The position numbers were made by a program, and so were the translations under genes. The notes under the pieces were generated by a model. The model ran no database searches, was not told where the DNA came from, and saw only the letters and a program-made list of their open reading frames with translations. Below, in pieces: positions 9,265 to 17,401 of a DNA stretch of 64,000 nt; within the stretch, counting starts at the first letter, position 1, and each line of letters starts with the position of its first letter. This stretch comes from an uncultured Sinobacteraceae bacterium (lineage in GTDB: Bacteria > Pseudomonadota > Gammaproteobacteria > Steroidobacterales > Steroidobacteraceae): assembly GCA_937902995.1 (NCBI GenBank), contig CALEKY010000098.1, positions 1 to 64,000 on the forward strand. Reading direction: 5' to 3'.

Positions 9265-10320
9265 ATGGCAATCTCGGATCGCATCTCCTCTTTGCGGCAG
9301 CGTCTGAGCCCCTCGCGGCAGGTCGAGGACGAGCGCCTGCTGCAGCTCTTCTGGAATCGCGCGGAGCTGAAGAAGGAGCTGGTCAGGCTGCAGGTCGAGC
9401 GCGATCGGCTCATCGAGCAGCTCCAGAAACAGGAAGGAACCGTGCTCAAGCTGCACGAGCAGATCGATCAGCTCGAGCAGTATCTGGGCGATCCCGACGC
9501 AGCCGTCCACGCGCTCGTGTACTTTCAGCTTCGCAGCCTTTGGCGGACGTGTGCCTCCAAGGTGCTCAAGTTTTCGCAACAGTTGCAGCGGCAGCAGGAA
9601 GAGCGCGAGCGGCGCCGTCAGCTGATCGAGTTCGATCAGAACAAGCGTAGGAAGCTTGCCGATCTCGATGCGACGTTGAGCGAGGCAAGACTCCAGGCCG
9701 ATGCTCTCGAATCGCAGTTGAAGCTCTTGGAACGGCGTCTCGACGGGCTGCGCGGATTCTGGAACTACTTCCGGCGCCGCAAGCTGGCCGAGGAAGTCGC
9801 AACGCTACGCATTCAGTGGGACGAAGCTGCGACACGGGTGACGGACATCTCCGACGATCGTGCAGACCTGGAAGAGGCGCAGCCGCCGCCGTTCCCCGGC
9901 ATCTCGATCGATGGGCGCCGCACAGTGAACACTGCCGTGATCGCGTACGCGAAACAGCTCACGGCGAACCTGTCGGCCGGCGGCATTGCCATGTTGGCGA
10001 AGGAAACGACGACGAAACGCGTCTACGATGTCCGCTACGGTTCGCGTGAGGATTGCATGAAGCTGATGACGCTGCTGAAGGAAGCGGTGGCCATCGTCAC
10101 GGTGCAGGCGGACGATCTGAAAGGCTTGAAGCAGAGCACCGAGGCGATCCGTGCGTCGGCGACTTACCGAAGCGACGCCGACACGATTCCGCTCACGGAT
10201 TCCATCGGCACGCTACCGGTGCCCGCCGCACCGGTTTCAGGGCTCGAAAGCATCAATCGCGCGGGCATCAACGTGCTCGTCGACGATTACTGGGAGGTCT
10301 ACAAGGCGCTGTTGCAGTGA
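9265..10320 (+). CDS. Unknown coiled-coil protein
   Basis: I do not recognise a family for this 351-residue protein. Residues about 20-75 and 95-195 are rich in heptad-spaced Leu, Glu, Arg and Gln and read as two long coiled coils broken by a short segment with aromatic residues (VHALVYFQLRSLWRTC). A basic patch (WNYFRRRKLAEEV) closes the second coil. Residues from about 215 form a non-coiled domain (ISIDGRRTVNTAVIAYAKQL, GGIAMLAKETTTKRVYDVRYG, and a closing DDYWEVYKALLQ). No signal peptide or membrane span is seen, so it is likely cytoplasmic. It follows the DUF1249 gene closely and ends just before a strong hairpin. Confidence 0.7.
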   Translation: MAISDRISSLRQRLSPSRQVEDERLLQLFWNRAELKKELVRLQVERDRLIEQLQKQEGTVLKLHEQIDQLEQYLGDPDAAVHALVYFQLRSLWRTCASKVLKFSQQLQRQQEERERRRQLIEFDQNKRRKLADLDATLSEARLQADALESQLKLLERRLDGLRGFWNYFRRRKLAEEVATLRIQWDEAATRVTDISDDRADLEEAQPPPFPGISIDGRRTVNTAVIAYAKQLTANLSAGGIAMLAKETTTKRVYDVRYGSREDCMKLMTLLKEAVAIVTVQADDLKGLKQSTEAIRASATYRSDADTIPLTDSIGTLPVPAAPVSGLESINRAGINVLVDDYWEVYKALLQ

Positions 10321-10376
10321 CCGCGTCAGGACGATTCCAGCGCTCTCTTCGGGAAGAGTTGGCGGAGATTAAACGA

Positions 10377-10409
10377 CGAGGCCGGCGGAACGTGTTCCAG
10401 CCGGCCTCG
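10377..10409 (-). terminator. Hairpin between convergent genes, probably the prc terminator
   Basis: CGAGGCCGGC at 10377-10386 pairs with GCCGGCCTCG at 10400-10409, and the inner GGAAC/GTTCC extends the stem almost to the loop. On the minus strand it is followed by TCGTTTAA, so it best serves prc; on the plus strand there is no T-run, so action on the coiled-coil gene would be weaker. Confidence 0.6.
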
Positions 10410-10433
10410 CTGCTTCTGAGGGCTTCGGTGAGC

Positions 10434-12590
10434 TTACGGCGCCGGTGCGCTGCGTCCGTCCGCCTTCAGCTTCGTCAGATACGTGCTCGACATCGAGCTC
10501 AGGTCCGCTGCGATTTGTGCGGTCTCCGCGAGCACTGCATCGGGCGGCTCCGCCCCGTTCAAGTCGCTCAGCTTCTCGATCGGCGGTAAGCCGTGCGCCG
10601 CCCGCCGCTCGTTCTCGCGCGCCAAGCGCGCCTTCTCGAGCTGCTCGCGTTCGGAGATGCGTGTCTTCAGATTGAGCGACAGCTTCTTCTGGCTGCGCAC
10701 CTTCTCAAAGGACTCCAACTCCGCAAGCAGGAATTTGAAGTCAGGATCGCTCTGAACGCGCTGCTCATGAGCTTGCGCGAGCGCCGGCACGGCCTGGACC
10801 CAGTGGGCGACCTTGGTGAACTGGACCGGGCGGATGCGATCCCAGGGCAGGGCACTTTCGCGGGTGCTCTCGCCGACTTCCTGCGGACTGATGGCGCTCG
10901 GCAGCGAGATGTCCGGCTGGACGCCGCGATGCTGCGTGCTCTCGCCCGTCACTCTGTAGTACTTGCCGATCGTGACCGTGAGCTGTCCGAAACCCGGATC
11001 CGTGCCGAGGGCATAGCGGTCGAGCGGGTACAGGTTCTGCACGGAGCCTTTGCCGTAGGTCTGCTGCCCGACGATGATGCCGCGGCCGTAGTCCTGGATC
11101 GCGCCGGCGAAGATCTCGGACGCAGAAGCGCTGAAGCGATCGACCAGAACAACCAAGGGACCGTCCCATGCGACCGACGGCTCCGTATCGTCGAGTACTT
11201 CGACGCGACCGCCGGTTTCACGCAGCTGCACGATCGGGCCTGCGGGAATGAACAAACCGGTGAGCCCCGTCGCTTCCGTCAAATGTCCGCCGCCGTTGCC
11301 GCGAAGGTCCATGACGAGCGCGTCCATGTTCTCGGCCTTGAGCTGCTCGATTAGGCGGCGCACGTCGCGCGTCGTGCTTCGATAGTCCTTCTCGCCGGAC
11401 GCCTTCGCTTCGAAATCCTGATAGAAACTCGGCACGTTGATGATGCCGACGGTGAACTCGCGGTCGCCGCGCTTGATCTTGCGGACTTCCTTCTGCGCAG
11501 CCTGCGCTTCGAGCGTCACCTTGTTGCGGACGAGCTCGATCGTCTTTTCCTGCGAGCCCGGCGTGGCGCCGGCCGGCAGGATCTGCAGCCGGACCACTGT
11601 GTTCACCTTGCCGCGAATGAGTTGTACGACGTCGTCGAGCCGCCAGCCGACCACATCGATGAGCTTGCCGTCCTTGCCTTCGGCGACGGCGGTGATGCGA
11701 TCGTTCGGATTCAGCTTGCCGCTCAGTGCGGCTGGACCGCCGGGCAGCACATTCAACACCGTCACGTAGTCGTCGACGAGCTGTAACGAAGCGCCGATGC
11801 CCTCGTAAGACAAGCTCATCTGGATTCGATATTCCTCGGAGTTGCGCGGCGAGAAATAGCTCGAGTGCGGATCGAACACATGAGCGAACGCATTCATGAA
11901 CACTTCGAAAATGTCGTCGCTCGTCACTTGCTCGGTGCGCTTGAGGACTCGCTCGTAGCGCTTCTGGAGGATCTCGCGCACCTCCGGCCAGGGCTTTTCG
12001 GTCAGCATCAGCGAGAGCGCATCGTTCTTCACGCGCTTGCGCCAGATCTCGTTGAGCTCTTCTTGCGACTTCGCCCAAGGGGCCTTGGCACGATCGAATT
12101 CGAAGTACTCGTCGACCGTGAAATCAGGCTCGGTCTTGAGCAGCTCGAGCGCATAGGTGATGCGTTCGCGATTGCGCTGTTGGAATCGGTTGTAGATGAA
12201 GAAGACTGGCTCCAACGAGCCTTGCACGACGGCATCGTCGAGTTGATATCGGAACCGCTCGAACTCTGCGATGTCGCTCGCGAGGAAGTAGCTGCGCGAG
12301 CCGTCGAGCTGGTCGAGGAACCGGTCCAGCACGAGGGCCGACACGGGATCGTTGATCGGCGACTGCCGGTAGTGAGAACGCTCGATGACATTGCTGACGA
12401 GCTTGCTCACGCGTCGATGCCGTTCGGTCGGCGCGAGATCCTGGGTGTTCGCGCTCGTGACGGCGTTGGCAACGGGTGTCTGAGCGGTACCAGCCAAGAG
12501 TCCGCACAAAACCACGAGTGCCGGCAGGCTGAAGAGCAGCGCGAACCGGCGCGGGCGACCGGCGGAGTCTTTGGAGCGCAGCTGATACAC
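10434..12590 (-). CDS. prc: Carboxy-terminal processing (tail-specific) protease Prc
   Basis: Prc is a periplasmic serine protease that trims lipoproteins and degrades misfolded or tagged envelope proteins. The 718-residue protein has a signal peptide (residues 1 to about 42), an N-terminal helical domain, a PDZ domain around LSYEGIGASLQLVDDYVTVLNVLPGGPA, and the S41 catalytic core with Ser489 (DRFSASASEIF), Asp500 and Lys514 (TYGKGSVQ), matching the S430/D441/K455 set of the E. coli enzyme. The C-terminal domain is of the DUF3340 type. A 19-base palindrome lies 22 bases upstream of its start. Confidence 0.96.
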   Translation of the reverse strand: MYQLRSKDSAGRPRRFALLFSLPALVVLCGLLAGTAQTPVANAVTSANTQDLAPTERHRRVSKLVSNVIERSHYRQSPINDPVSALVLDRFLDQLDGSRSYFLASDIAEFERFRYQLDDAVVQGSLEPVFFIYNRFQQRNRERITYALELLKTEPDFTVDEYFEFDRAKAPWAKSQEELNEIWRKRVKNDALSLMLTEKPWPEVREILQKRYERVLKRTEQVTSDDIFEVFMNAFAHVFDPHSSYFSPRNSEEYRIQMSLSYEGIGASLQLVDDYVTVLNVLPGGPAALSGKLNPNDRITAVAEGKDGKLIDVVGWRLDDVVQLIRGKVNTVVRLQILPAGATPGSQEKTIELVRNKVTLEAQAAQKEVRKIKRGDREFTVGIINVPSFYQDFEAKASGEKDYRSTTRDVRRLIEQLKAENMDALVMDLRGNGGGHLTEATGLTGLFIPAGPIVQLRETGGRVEVLDDTEPSVAWDGPLVVLVDRFSASASEIFAGAIQDYGRGIIVGQQTYGKGSVQNLYPLDRYALGTDPGFGQLTVTIGKYYRVTGESTQHRGVQPDISLPSAISPQEVGESTRESALPWDRIRPVQFTKVAHWVQAVPALAQAHEQRVQSDPDFKFLLAELESFEKVRSQKKLSLNLKTRISEREQLEKARLARENERRAAHGLPPIEKLSDLNGAEPPDAVLAETAQIAADLSSMSSTYLTKLKADGRSAPAP

Positions 12591-12612
12591 TGTGTTACGT
12601 CCTCGTGTGATG

Positions 12613-12631
12613 GAAGCAGGTTACCTGCTTC
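12613..12631. promoter_or_regulatory. 19-nt perfect palindrome upstream of prc, candidate operator
   Basis: The arms GAAGCAGGT and ACCTGCTTC (9 bp each) flank a single central T. The site is 22 bases upstream of the prc start codon and about 155 bases upstream of the divergent small membrane protein gene. It lacks a T-run on either strand, which argues against a terminator; a dimeric repressor site is the simplest reading, but the regulator is unknown. Confidence 0.45.
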
Positions 12632-12786
12632 ATTAATTCGATCGCCGTGAAATTCAATCCAACCGCTCGACCATATCCTCGGCGCCTGCAGCTGCAAGCC
12701 GCCTCTTTTCCAAGGCTAGAGAGCGCACGCGGCGCGATCAAGTACGGCGACTCCAAATACGACGAGCGAAGCGGCGGGGAAGTTCG

Positions 12787-13074
12787 ATGCGTCCGTTGAC
12801 GGTACTTAACGCGATAGTGCTGGGATCGGCAGCGGCTATCACGTTCGGGCTCACCGCCGTTCTGATCATTTACGCGATCCTGAAAGGGCGTCATCCGGAG
12901 CTTGCCCAGGAGTTCGGTCCGCTGCTTCGAAGCAGCGCGCAGTTCGCCGTGTTGACGGCCATTTCGGGTGCAAGCTTCGTAGCGATGCTGAAGAACCTAC
13001 GCTGGCGCTGGTGGGCGCAGGCGGCCATGTGGCTGACTCTGTTCGCGATAGGTGCTTTGTACTGGCCTCGCTGA
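12787..13074 (+). CDS. Small three-span membrane protein of unknown function
   Basis: The 95-residue product has hydrophobic segments at about residues 6-32, 48-67 and 74-93, separated by a short charged loop (KGRHPELAQEF) and a basic/aromatic loop (KNLRWRWW). No family is recognised. It is divergent from prc and stands alone, with more than 300 bases of gene-free DNA downstream. Confidence 0.6.
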   Translation: MRPLTVLNAIVLGSAAAITFGLTAVLIIYAILKGRHPELAQEFGPLLRSSAQFAVLTAISGASFVAMLKNLRWRWWAQAAMWLTLFAIGALYWPR

Positions 13075-13389
13075 TCTGCGGGCCATGAGGGAATCCCCCA
13101 AAACGAATGGGGAGGTCGCGGAAAACCCCGCAACCCGACGCGTGCGGTCGGCGAATGCCCGACTCGGATGGCCACGGCCAGCGAGACCCCCTCTTGAGAC
13201 CGACCTGAGCCTACGCGCGTGCGGGGGGAAGGGTCAAACCAAGCAGGCGACAGCCTGACAGGCGGCAGGCCACAGGCACGGGAAAGGGGAAAGGGAAAAA
13301 AGGGAATGAGGGAAGAAGGGAAGGGCGCGCCATTTTCCTTCAGCCTTCAGCCTTCAGTCTAAGAAGCGACAGGGCGCGGTCCCGCCCTG
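13075..13389. other. 315-base gene-free stretch with low-complexity arrays
   Basis: The first 170 bases are GC-rich, with short complementary runs (CCCC/GGGG) that could fold, but I recognise no known RNA family and no open frame with family similarity. From 13242 the 7-base arrays described as array C take over, running up to the small gene on the other strand. Confidence 0.5.
13257..13357. repeat. Heptad array C: CAGGC units, GGGAAA units, then inverted CCTTCAG units
   Basis: Units of the type nnCAGGC (13257-13277: GACAGGC, GGCAGGC, CACAGGC) pass into a purine tract of GGG runs separated by 2-6 bases (13280-13325), and then into three exact CCTTCAG units (13337-13357) in the opposite sense. 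The GGG tract fits a four-run G-quadruplex pattern on the + strand. Confidence 0.75.
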
Positions 13390-13608
13390 TCAGCGCACGA
13401 CGCGTTCCCACGCCTTGTTCTTATCGAAAGTGCCGCTGTTATAGGGATCGAAGCCCTTGTCCGCGTTGGCGAGCTTCTTCTTTTCGAACTGCGATGACGG
13501 ACGGACGGTGTTCTGCCTCGCCTTGGGCGCAAACGCCGCTGGATGCGGCGGATGCTCCGAAGGTTCTTCATCGTCTCTTCGCCCGCCAAACCATTTGGCG
13601 AACCACAT
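13390..13608 (-). CDS. Small hypothetical protein (conserved GFDPYNSGTF end)
   Basis: The 72-residue product begins MWFAKWFGG, has an acidic/Pro middle and a basic segment (QFEKKKLANADK), and ends with GFDPYNSGTFDKNKAWERV, a C-terminal pattern that I believe recurs in short proteins of related bacteria. I chose the ATG at 13608 because GGGAAGG lies upstream of it; an in-frame ATG at 13635 would add nine residues. No membrane span. Function unknown. Confidence 0.55.
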   Translation of the reverse strand: MWFAKWFGGRRDDEEPSEHPPHPAAFAPKARQNTVRPSSQFEKKKLANADKGFDPYNSGTFDKNKAWERVVR

Positions 13609-13827
13609 ACCCTTCAGCCTTCCCAAATCAACCATCTACCATCCCGCCGTTTCGGCGGGTGCGGCGATTCATGCCGCCGCTTTGTCGTAATTCGTGGAGT
13701 GAGCTTACCTACAGGTTCCGCGGCGATTCCTGGCGATTTTTCGAGAATGTGACGGGAATCACGGGCTTCCCCTAAGGGCAATTGCGCGATACCGGCGATT
13801 TGGGCTTGACCCGCGCAGCCCGAAAGG

Positions 13828-14217
13828 TTAGTCGCCGATGCGAGGCTCGATGCGGCGGGGCTCGACCGTTCTGGGGGTCGGCGGTTCCGAAGAGCTTTTC
13901 TCGGGCGACTCGTCAGTGCCGCGCACGCCGATGAAGACGAGTCGGATCAGCGAGATCAGAATGAGCGGTCCGAGCGCTAGCAACCAGGTCCGGATGTCGC
14001 CGGTCGCCAGATCACCGAAGAAATCAGCATAGAAGCTTCCCAGCCCTTCGCCCGTACCGTCGCCGTATGGGCCGAGCAAGGTGATGCCGACCCAGAAAAT
14101 CAGCGCCGGCACGACGAACAAACCGACGGCAAGCCACACGCTCGCAAAGATCAACTCGAATCGCAGGCGCCTTTGGGCAGGATCGAGATTCGTACGGGAT
14201 TTGCGGTACTCGGTCAT
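13828..14217 (-). CDS. Small two-span membrane protein of unknown function
   Basis: The 129-residue product has a charged N-terminus (EYRKSRTNLDPAQRRLRFE), hydrophobic spans at about residues 26-50 and 76-98, and a Pro/Ser/Arg-rich cytoplasmic-looking tail after residue 100. No family is recognised. It is divergent from the Gfo/Idh/MocA gene and upstream of the 72-residue gene on the same strand, separated by about 220 bases that contain a CCCGCCG-TTT-CGGCGGG hairpin (13643-13659). Confidence 0.6.
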   Translation of the reverse strand: MTEYRKSRTNLDPAQRRLRFELIFASVWLAVGLFVVPALIFWVGITLLGPYGDGTGEGLGSFYADFFGDLATGDIRTWLLALGPLILISLIRLVFIGVRGTDESPEKSSSEPPTPRTVEPRRIEPRIGD

Positions 14218-14340
14218 CGATTCGACACGTAAGGATCGTGGCGGCGCATCTTGGCGGCTGAGTTTCTCGCGTGCAACTGCCCGGTGAGGGGCTGCGACTC
14301 GCTATGATCGCGCTTGTCTAGCATCTTTCGAGGTCCATTC

Positions 14341-15300
14341 ATGAGCTCGCCAAGCGCTGCACCGCTGCGCACGGCCGTCATCGGCGTCGGCTACCTAGGA
14401 CGGTTCCATGCACAGAAATACGCCCAGCTCCCCGAATCCGAGCTGATTGCCGTCGTCGATGCCAATGCCGATGTCGCGAAGCGCGTTGCCGCCGAGCTCG
14501 GAGTCGAGGCGTGCACCGACAGCGCTCAGGTGCTCGATCGCGTCGATGCCGTGAGCATCGCCGTGCCAACGCCGCTGCATTTTGCAATCGGTAAAGCGGC
14601 GCTGGAGAAGGGCGTGCACGTGCTGATGGAAAAGCCGATCACCTCGACTCTCGAGGAGGCGCGCACATTGGTCGATTTGGCCCGGCAGCGCGGCTGCATC
14701 CTGCAAGTCGGACATCTCGAGCGCTTCAATCCCGCAATCGTCGCTGCCGTCGAGCGTCTGAGCACGCCGCGCTTCATCGAGTCGCATCGGCTCGCACCGT
14801 TCAAGCAGCGCGGCACGGATGTGAGCGTCATTCTGGATCTGATGATCCACGACATCGACTTGATTCAAGAGCTCGTGCGCGAGCCCATAGAGAGCATCGA
14901 TGCAGTCGGCGCAACGGTCTTTTCAGGCGAAACGGACATCGTCAATGCACGCATCCGCTTCCGCGGCGGGTGCGTCGCGAACACGACGGCAAGCCGGATC
15001 AGCCTGAAGCAGGAGCGCAAGATCCGCATCTTCCAGGACGACGCGTACCTCTCGATCGACATGCAGCAAAAGATTCTGACGGTGATCCGTAAGAAGGATG
15101 AGTCGCCCGTCGAGTCGCCCGCGCAAGTGTCGATCGAGGAAGAATCCTTCGATCAGGGCGATGCGCTGCTTGCGGAGATTCAGGCGTTCTTGAAAGCGAT
15201 TCGCGAAGGCACCGAGCCGGTCGTTACGGGCGAGGATGGGATGAGAGCCCTCGAGACTGCGATTCGAATTACGCAGCTCGTCCAGGGCTCGACGCGCTGA
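14341..15300 (+). CDS. Gfo/Idh/MocA family NAD(P)-dependent oxidoreductase
   Basis: The 319-residue protein has an N-terminal Rossmann fold (TAVIGVGYLGRFHAQKY), the EKP motif with the catalytic-type lysine (VLMEKPITSTLEEA), and the second-domain signature GHLERFNPAI. It is closest in feel to members acting on sugar nucleotides in envelope synthesis, but no lipid A or capsule genes are adjacent, so the substrate is open. ATG at 14341 was chosen because GAGG lies just upstream; an in-frame TTG at 14314 adds nine residues. It converges on the next gene with one base between. Confidence 0.82.
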   Translation: MSSPSAAPLRTAVIGVGYLGRFHAQKYAQLPESELIAVVDANADVAKRVAAELGVEACTDSAQVLDRVDAVSIAVPTPLHFAIGKAALEKGVHVLMEKPITSTLEEARTLVDLARQRGCILQVGHLERFNPAIVAAVERLSTPRFIESHRLAPFKQRGTDVSVILDLMIHDIDLIQELVREPIESIDAVGATVFSGETDIVNARIRFRGGCVANTTASRISLKQERKIRIFQDDAYLSIDMQQKILTVIRKKDESPVESPAQVSIEEESFDQGDALLAEIQAFLKAIREGTEPVVTGEDGMRALETAIRITQLVQGSTR

Positions 15301-15301
15301 C

Positions 15302-16579
15302 TCAATCGGCAGGCAGGCTGGATAGTCGCTCCCGCCGTAACGAGTCGAGGTCGCGGCCGGCGATCTTCCGCGCGTGAGACTGCAGTTGCTCGAGACCCAC
15401 TTCGCCGCGTTCCTGCGCGAGCGCAGCCGCCAGATCGTCCAGGCTCGCGCGACCGCCTGTGACGTTGCGTATCTCGGCGTCCACCTCGCGCAAAGCGATG
15501 ACGGCTCGCGCCGTGGTCGCGCCTGTCGACTGTCGTCCAAACACGCTTGGCGACTCGCGCGCCCATTTGGCCAGTCGCGCGATGGCCGCTTCGTATCTGT
15601 TGCGCCCAATGCCGCCCGAGCGCCGGAGGATTTCGAGCGAGTAGTACTCCGCGAAACCTTCGGCAATCCAATCGCTTTCTTCGTCGCCGCGAATGCCCAT
15701 CGCGACGTGTACGAGCTCGTGCAGCAGTGTGCTCGTGCGATTCTCGCTGATGAGCGGACGGTCCGCGTGCAGGAATAGCGAGGCGGGTCCGGACAGTCCG
15801 CCGCGCCACATCGGATCGCCTGCGGTGACGACGAGGAGCCGTCGCGGAAATCTCGGGAACACGTCCTTCAAGTGCGGCAGGTTCCAATTCAGGAATGCCA
15901 GGATGTCCTGGCGTCTCGCTCGCTCGCCCTCGGGAGCGGCGACGATGGTTTGAGTGCCGCTGATCAGTTGACTGCGCTCCCCGAGGCGCCCGGCGAGCAC
16001 CCAGCCTTCCGGTCGATCGATACGCCGATCCGAATCCGGAATCTTGAACACATTTTGTTCGCGCGGATACGCGGTGACGATGGACCAGCCCTTGGGCAGG
16101 TCGAACGCCAAGGTCGTTCTTCCTTTGAGACTACGTCGGCTGGTCACGCTGATCCGCGGCACCATTCTGTCGGCACGAAAGATGGCCCACTGGTCGGTCA
16201 CGAGCGAGTCGTAGCGTTTGGGCGCGCGCTCATGCGTGGCGACGAACTCATATGTGAGGCGGGCCTGCTTGCCTTGCGGCTGCCAGGTGACGCGATCCGC
16301 AGTGCGCGAAAGCGGATCCTTCGAAGCGAACGCGCGATGCCGCTCAGGATCGATCTGAAACTCGATGCGGCTCGGCAAGCGATCCCCGCTCAGTGTCAAC
16401 TCGACGCGGATGACCGGACGCTTCGGCGCAAGCTCGGCACGAAAAGCGGCATCGAAATAAACATCTGCGGCCAGAACGGGCGGCGGGCCTGCAAACAGAA
16501 AGCACAGCAACCCGAGGAGATACCGCCGCGCGCGCGGTGAGGGGCGATCGGAACGTAATTGCAATGACACGTCGAGCAT
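15302..16579 (-). CDS. Secreted gluzincin-like metalloprotease homologue
   Basis: Starting at ATG 16579 the product is 425 residues with a signal peptide (hydrophobic core LLGLLCFLFAG, likely cut after VLAA). A beta-rich N-terminal region precedes a zinc-site motif HELVH (His287-His291) and a downstream glutamate in AEGFAEYY (Glu307). This resembles the M1/M61 gluzincins, except that the spacer between the HExxH and the third ligand is 15 residues, not the usual 18. Periplasmic or cell-surface location is likely; the substrate is unknown. The start shares its upstream region with hsp20. Confidence 0.65.
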   Translation of the reverse strand: MLDVSLQLRSDRPSPRARRYLLGLLCFLFAGPPPVLAADVYFDAAFRAELAPKRPVIRVELTLSGDRLPSRIEFQIDPERHRAFASKDPLSRTADRVTWQPQGKQARLTYEFVATHERAPKRYDSLVTDQWAIFRADRMVPRISVTSRRSLKGRTTLAFDLPKGWSIVTAYPREQNVFKIPDSDRRIDRPEGWVLAGRLGERSQLISGTQTIVAAPEGERARRQDILAFLNWNLPHLKDVFPRFPRRLLVVTAGDPMWRGGLSGPASLFLHADRPLISENRTSTLLHELVHVAMGIRGDEESDWIAEGFAEYYSLEILRRSGGIGRNRYEAAIARLAKWARESPSVFGRQSTGATTARAVIALREVDAEIRNVTGGRASLDDLAAALAQERGEVGLEQLQSHARKIAGRDLDSLRRERLSSLPAD

Positions 16580-16616
16580 TAAACAAGAGTAACCGCAGAA
16601 GGCCGTTCTGGTAACG

Positions 16617-16644
16617 CTTGAAACGAAGTAGCCGGTCCTTATCT
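16617..16644 (+). promoter_or_regulatory. Sigma-32 type promoter of hsp20
   Basis: CTTGAAA (16617-16623) is an exact -35 match; after 13 bases CCTTATCT (16637-16644) fits the -10 consensus CCCCATNT at all but two positions. It lies 66 bases upstream of the hsp20 start, so heat-shock control by RpoH is likely. Confidence 0.7.
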
Positions 16645-16710
16645 CCACGCCAGGCGCGCAGCCGTTCGACGGCGGCGCAAACGAATCCGTATTCGAGCAG
16701 GAGGAGAGTC

Positions 16711-17157
16711 ATGAGCCTTGTGCGTTACGAACCTTGGGACGTGTTGACCCAGCTACATCGCGAAATCAATCGCATGTTCGATTCGACCGCGGCTGTCGGC
16801 GCGGCTGCCGATAGCTCGGCAACTGCGGATTGGATGCCGCCGGCGGATATTGCCGAGTTCAAGGATCGCTGGGTGCTGAAGTTCGACGTGCCGGGCGTCG
16901 ACACCAATGCGATCGACATCACGCTCGATCGCGGCATCCTGACGATCAGCGGCGAACGCGAGAAGGACAGCACCATAGCCGACGCGGAGCGTCGCCGCAC
17001 CGAACGCCCGCACGGGCGTTTCTATCGGCGATTCACGTTGCCGGATACGGCCGATGCTGCCAATGTCAGCGCGGTCGGTCGCAACGGCGTTCTCGAAGTC
17101 ACGATCCCGAAACAGCCGAAGGCGCAGCCGCGTCGCATCGAAGTCAAGGCCGCTTGA
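16711..17157 (+). CDS. Hsp20 family small heat-shock protein
   Basis: The 148-residue protein has the alpha-crystallin domain: WMPPADIAEFKDRWVLKFDVPG, DITLDRGILTISGERE, RPHGRFYRRFTLP and the closing GVLEVTIPKQP. It holds unfolding proteins for DnaK/DnaJ. ATG 16711 is preceded by a strong GGAGGAG ribosome site. A near-consensus sigma-32 promoter lies upstream and a perfect hairpin downstream, so it forms a single-gene heat-shock unit. The cytoplasmic location follows from the lack of a signal peptide. Confidence 0.95.
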   Translation: MSLVRYEPWDVLTQLHREINRMFDSTAAVGAAADSSATADWMPPADIAEFKDRWVLKFDVPGVDTNAIDITLDRGILTISGEREKDSTIADAERRRTERPHGRFYRRFTLPDTADAANVSAVGRNGVLEVTIPKQPKAQPRRIEVKAA

Positions 17158-17170
17158 GACTCGCGCATCA

Positions 17171-17203
17171 CGTGCCCGGGCCGGAAACGCCCCGGGCACG
17201 TTT
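17171..17203 (+). terminator. Terminator of hsp20
   Basis: CGTGCCCGGG (17171-17180) and CCCGGGCACG (17191-17200) form a perfect 10-bp stem with a 10-base loop, followed by TTT. It starts 14 bases after the hsp20 stop codon. Confidence 0.75.
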
Positions 17204-17401
17204 GCGCATGGCAGTTGCGAGCGCATACGGTTACGATCCCGCGTGCGCTCGAGCGATGTTTGCAGGAGCATCGCGCGAAGCGATCGATAGCGTCGACATC
17301 GTTTTCGCTGCCGCGTCGAAGGTCGCTTGCACATCGCAGCGCTGGAGGCTCGCTGATCTCGAGGCGAGTCCGGTGGCCTAGACGACTCGGCCGTTTCCGC
17401 T

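Noticed and set aside
13075..13241. A known structured RNA (6S, RNase P RNA or a riboswitch)
   Set aside because: The conserved core words of these families are not found; only short GC complementarity is present.
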